A stretch of 64,000 nt of DNA from Lentinula raphanica (taxonomy: Eukaryota; Basidiomycota; Agaricomycetes; Agaricales; Omphalotaceae), in the NCBI GenBank assembly GCA_027919835.1, contig JANVFP010000032.1:1-64000 (forward strand), given 5' to 3'. Both the position numbers and the translations under genes were made by a program. The notes beneath the pieces are model-generated. The model was not told the DNA's origin. It was given only the letters and a program-made list of their open reading frames with translations, and did no database searches. Shown piece by piece: positions 60,486 through 64,000 of the stretch. Numbering within the stretch: the stretch's first letter is position 1; every line of letters begins with the position of its first letter.

Positions 60486-61680
60486 ATGTATCCTTTCCGA
60501 AACTCTACGTGGCACTCGCTTGTTGCCAGCATGCTCCTCCTTTCGATCATTACCGCTGCAATTGCAGCACCAATGGACCGGGAACGTACTGGCAGTCTTG
60601 AAGCCGAAGACTCGACTCGACCAGTAAAAAAACCCGTGAGTAAGCACTATTCGCCGGCTTTCCTCGAGTACTTACGATACTGCTTTCCGCAGAAAAAATC
60701 CTCCGGTGAGTTTTCAATCTCAGTCAAGAGATATAACACTCTTATTGCTTCCTACAATGGATGATGTAGACCCTGCGCCGGTGATTCGAAGCTACATCCT
60801 CTTCATGGCAATTCCAGTGGGGAACTTGGCCCACTGGGATAAAGAAAAACGAGAACTCAGAGGCATCGATCCAAAGGCTCAATTGTCGATAGGATGGAAA
60901 CAAGTCAACGGAGATCCGAAAAAAATAGAAGTCTATCGTACCATAAGGGATATCGCTCTCGATCAGTGGAAGCCCGATGATCACAGGGGTCACCAGTCGA
61001 ATGGTGTGTTCTTCGTGCAGATAAAGGTGAAGGACTACCTTCTTGTCGAAATCGGGACTGTGTCGATGACAAGAAGAATGAAGCTCGACTTGATCAAACG
61101 TATGCACGAAAAAATCAACATCCATCGTCCTGGACTACTTCCCAACCTCCTTTCCCTCTACCAGTTCCTCATTCTCCTCGGGGAATATTGTCATACCCAA
61201 AATCCTGAAACAATCCAGCTCACTTTGGACCTATCGGAAACCTCGCTATTCAAGAAGACTTTCAATGACATGATCAAAAAGAGGGGTACCGGGGCGGGGG
61301 AAGTAGTCACGGCGGAAAATATGCCATGGGAATGGGAGCTCTACAACAGAATTGAGGATGGAAAGAATCGAGGAGTTGATGTTGTCCGGGACAGTCTTGC
61401 AGACAATAATCAGGGCTTTTTAAAGTTACGGGACGTAATGCCCCCGGCCCCAAACTTGCGCCCGCCGCCACTTCCACCTACAAACCCACCTCCCCATCCA
61501 AACCCAGCTCCCCATCCAAACCCAGCTCCCCATCCAAACCCACCTCCCCGTCCAAACCCACCTCCCCGTCCAAACCCAGCTCCCCATCCAAACCCGGCTC
61601 CCCGTCCAAACCCGGCTTCAGCCACAGACCAAGAAACTTCCTGGGATGAGTTCGTTGATTGGAGCAAAACAGCACGATGA
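60486..61680 (+). CDS. Secreted protein of unknown family, tandem paralogue B
   Basis: The model is join(60486..60635, 60693..60705, 60770..61680), 357 aa, with the same exon layout as paralogue A, including a 13-nt second exon and a second intron of exactly 64 nt. The signal peptide is WHSLVASMLLLSIITAAIAA. The globular part aligns throughout with A but has many substitutions (PAPVIRSYILFMAIPVG; LVEIGTVSMTRRMKLDLIKR). The block RGTGAGEVVTAENMPWEWEL to RGVDVVRDSLADNNQGFL is nearly identical to A. The tail is a more regular array of P-N-P-x-P-x units (about 61490-61615) coded by an 18-bp minisatellite, ending WDEFVDWSKTAR. Function unknown. Both paralogues point the same way, as expected of tandem duplication. 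Confidence 0.75.
61486..61620 (+). repeat. 18-bp coding minisatellite in paralogue B
   Basis: Seven tandem copies of a unit close to CCAAACCCAGCTCCCCAT encode PNPAPH or PNPPPR. Paralogue A has only irregular PNP/PLP repeats in the same place. Confidence 0.85.
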
Positions 61681-62174
61681 AGAAACCCAGCGTTCGTGAC
61701 GGTGTTTCTGAACTCTAGGCCATCGGGGTTCAAACGTTCATCGATCGTCATTATAAACGTTGTAAACTCTGTGTATCTTCCAAGCACCGACGAGTCGCTC
61801 TTCCTTTGCATCTGTAATTTGAACAACCCTCTTTATTTATTTGTTACACCATTGCTGGATACTGAGAATGGTACAAGAACGAACCAGTGAATACTGGACG
61901 AGTCGAGTGAGTACTGCCTGAGCGCTGAGTGAGCATTGGATGACTAGAGGCTCTCCTTGTCTCGATGTTCAGTACACTGATCAATCTTGAGAGTGGCCCT
62001 AGGCAAGCAAGAGTAGATCGATAATTCCAAGCTGCCAGTCTATTGGTATTGAACGTTAAACGTTTAAACGTCCTGTTCAACGGTTCAAACACTGTTATAA
62101 AGTATATAGAGCTATCGCTTCTCTCGAGTACAGTGCCACGATTACAGCAGTAGGCACCAGTGCGATGGGTTAAA
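61681..62174. other. Intergenic between convergent genes, 494 bp
   Basis: The 3' flank of paralogue B, homologous to that of paralogue A. It contains palindromic GTTAAACGTTTAAACG near 62055. Confidence 0.6.
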
Positions 62175-63973
62175 TTACATATTGGATGTCAACGAAAGCC
62201 TCCTCCGATAATCATACCCTCCATTCCAATTCAAATTCCAATCCCTCCCCTGTCTATCCATTCCCACTCTCATCTCCCTCTTCATCTCCCTCCTCTGTCT
62301 ATCTACCTCCCTCTTCACCTCCCTCGCCCTCCGACCCTCAACCTGCGCCAAAAACCGCGCCTCGTCCTCCGGCGTGTTATTCGTATGCGAGAACTCTATC
62401 GTGTACTCCATCAAGCCCTTGGTGCTTCCCGGTGTAGGCGTATGGGGCAGGCGGTACGAGTGGTACGAGCGGTCCAGCCGCGGAGGAGGAGGATTTGGAC
62501 GGCGTTGGATAGGTGGGTTTGGGTTGTTTGGGTACGGAGAGTACCGGGCGCTCTTGTGGGTATGAGGGTTATGTGGTTTATGTGGTCTGTGAGGAAGTTT
62601 ATGGGGATAGGAAGGATATCTCTCGTCTGATTTGGGATTGGGCAAATTGGGCGTAGTGGAACTGAAACTGGAACCGAAACCGTAGGAGGAGGAGGGTGTA
62701 TCGTAGGAAGGTACAGGAATAGCAGGAACACATGAGGTGTTCTCGGTATCGGTATTCTGGTACGTGGCTAGACTCGAGAAAGGACTCGAGAAAGGGCTCG
62801 AGAACGAACTTGGCGGGCAAGGGTTGGACAGCGTGCTAGTAGTAGTAGTCCTGTTCGATCCCGTGTGACTCTGACTCTGAGAGGAGACGAGGACGCCGGG
62901 GGGACTGGGTCTATTGGCTCTATTGGCTCTATTGGCTCTATGGTTGGTTTTAGGGCGTTGGATGGTGTTGGTGGAGTTGTTGTTGGAGTCGTTGTTGTCG
63001 AGTATCATCATCATCATCGACGACGACGACGACGATGGAGTACCTTCCCGTGAAAGGGAGGGTAGTAGGAAAGGTGGGACTCCTACCGGGACGCCGGAAT
63101 AGGCTTCCGTCGTCGAACCAGAGGTATGATTTATTCGAGCGTGAAGAGATTCAGATTCCTCGACATCTAACGAATCTTCCGCTTCAGCTTCAACAGAGTC
63201 CGTTTTTGGTTGCGAAAGCATACGCCCATCCGAGTCATGATCAGCTCCTGAGATCGAAAGCCAAGCTGTTTCAACATCAAAGGAACACGTATCCCTAGGC
63301 CGAACCGTGCCCGTGCGTGTGTTCTCGAAATCCAGATCCAGAATCTCCTGTGATTCAGCCAAGTGATATATATATATACAAGTTAGTTAGTGATGAGCGG
63401 AGGAACGAAACAAGGATCTGTCAAGTATGTACATACCTCGTCATCGGGGTACCAGCGGATCCCTTGAACTCGGCCATCCGTTGGCAGGAGAGGGGGGAAC
63501 CACGACACGTTGGGAGAGTAAGGTGCGTTGGGGTCTTGTCCGCTGGATACGGAAGAAGATCAGTGGTCGATGCAGACGGGTGGTGAGGCCTGTGAAGCCT
63601 CAACAGCCCCAGGTGAATCTGGTGATTCTGATGGAAGTTATCGTGGTCCTCGTGGTCCTCGGTCATGACATTGGAAGTCTTGCTAGATCTAGACGTTGAT
63701 GGCCACTCGTACTCAGCAGGTGGGAAACGTAGCATTGGTTGGTTGGAGGAGACGATGTGGTTAGAGGTGATGATGATAAGATATATGATTGAACGGTCGT
63801 TGTGATGAGTGATGAGTAAAATATCGTTGGTCGTGTTAGCTGAAGGTGCTAAGAGAGTAGAAAGGTAGTCAACGAAGGAGAAGGGATAGGAGAATAGTGC
63901 AGACTCTGACGGTTTTTAAGCCTCTTGACTGACCTTGAAAGTTCCCTTTGACGAACTGGATGAAAGAGGACAT
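62175..63973 (-). CDS. Low-complexity Ser/Asn/Pro-rich protein, 5' structure unresolved
   Basis: The last exon (62175-63347) is secure: 390 codons opening EILDLDFENTRTGTVRPRDT and ending YDYRRRLSLTSNM. It contains runs of Ser, Met and Asn, three ANR repeats from a 12-bp tandem repeat, and a charged helix (ARFLAQVEGRRAREVKREVD). The exon before it ends at 63437 and includes DPNAPYSPNVSWFPPLLP and GIRWYPDDE. A likely first exon is 63934-63973 (MSSFIQFVKGNFQ) spliced to 63839. Between 63542 and 63839 the frame needs an intron I cannot place with confidence; the phase-correct one is only 35 nt. I do not recognise the family. Confidence 0.6.
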
Positions 63974-64000
63974 TGTATGATTGCAATGTATGAGTGAATG

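Larger units (their letters stand above)
57028..62200. repeat. Segmental tandem duplication, two units of about 2.3 and 2.8 kb
   Basis: Unit 1 (about 57028-59345) and unit 2 (about 59412-62200) match in order. Both start with GACATCAAGTTGGCGA and the GGAGGAGCCTTGTA segment, then the secreted-protein gene, then TTTCTGAACTCTA, CCTCTTTATTTATT and the AAAGCCTCCTCCGA terminal segment (59325 and 62195). Unit 2 is longer because of a retroposon insertion and smaller indels. Divergence is uneven: some blocks are above 90% identical, others much lower. Confidence 0.8.

Overview
This window looks like nuclear DNA of a mushroom-forming basidiomycete (Agaricomycetes). The genes carry many short introns, mostly about 45-70 nt with GT-AG ends. 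They are closely packed on both strands, often head-to-head about 200 bp apart or tail-to-tail within 40-250 bp. The housekeeping proteins match the Agaricomycete forms I know, and the window holds a Plavaka-type DNA transposon typical of that class. All exon models were built by hand from splice signals and frame; apart from two genes flagged below, every model closes as one open frame.

Layout. 1-1997: gene-poor DNA with a dense cluster of the palindrome AGATCT. 1998-6903: a complete 9-exon Plavaka transposase (1325 aa), with a short ORF running the other way just upstream. 7827-11473: a shelterin TPP1/Est3-type OB-fold protein with a long disordered tail. 12120-14904: a membrane-anchored coiled-coil protein. 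15946-17730 (minus): a Psr1-type CTD-like phosphatase. 17854-19267 (minus): cysteine synthase. 19795-20676 (minus): ARF6. 20886-26031: a WDR7/Rabconnectin-3-beta homologue in 19 exons, ending 36 bp from the minus-strand TAF10 gene (26068-26684). 27598-30018 (minus): a leucine-rich-repeat protein, head-to-head with RAD23 (30220-31712). 32238-35371: betaine lipid synthase BTA1. 35492-39458 (minus): replication factor C large subunit RFC1 in 20 exons. 40056-44914 (minus): a LIM-C1-RhoGAP protein, head-to-head with KTI12 (45133-46480). 46720-48351 (minus): a single-pass membrane glycoprotein.

From about 48.7 kb the sequence becomes more accessory. It holds an intron-containing tRNA-Gly(UCC), then a 516-bp non-autonomous element with 25-bp terminal inverted repeats and seven copies of TTCGGGTAAAAATG. 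A stand-alone NRPS-like adenylation enzyme (50485-52307) and a tail-anchored coiled-coil protein (52826-55465, minus) follow. The right end is a segmental tandem duplication (about 57028-59345 and 59412-62200) carrying two secreted-protein paralogues of a family I do not recognise. Both have an identical-length 13-nt microexon and a variable proline-rich tail. The second unit has acquired a poly(A)-tailed retroposon with a 13-bp target-site duplication, and the first unit preserves the empty site. A serine/asparagine-rich minus-strand gene (62175-63973) closes the window.

Functional links are those of ordinary genome neighbours rather than one pathway. RFC1, RAD23 and the TPP1-like protein all concern DNA maintenance; ARF6, the RhoGAP and the WDR7 homologue concern membrane and cytoskeletal traffic. 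I found no operon-like system. The most novel-looking material is the duplicated secreted-protein block with its microexons, the TTCGGGTAAAAATG element, and the two-ORF arrangement of the Plavaka element.
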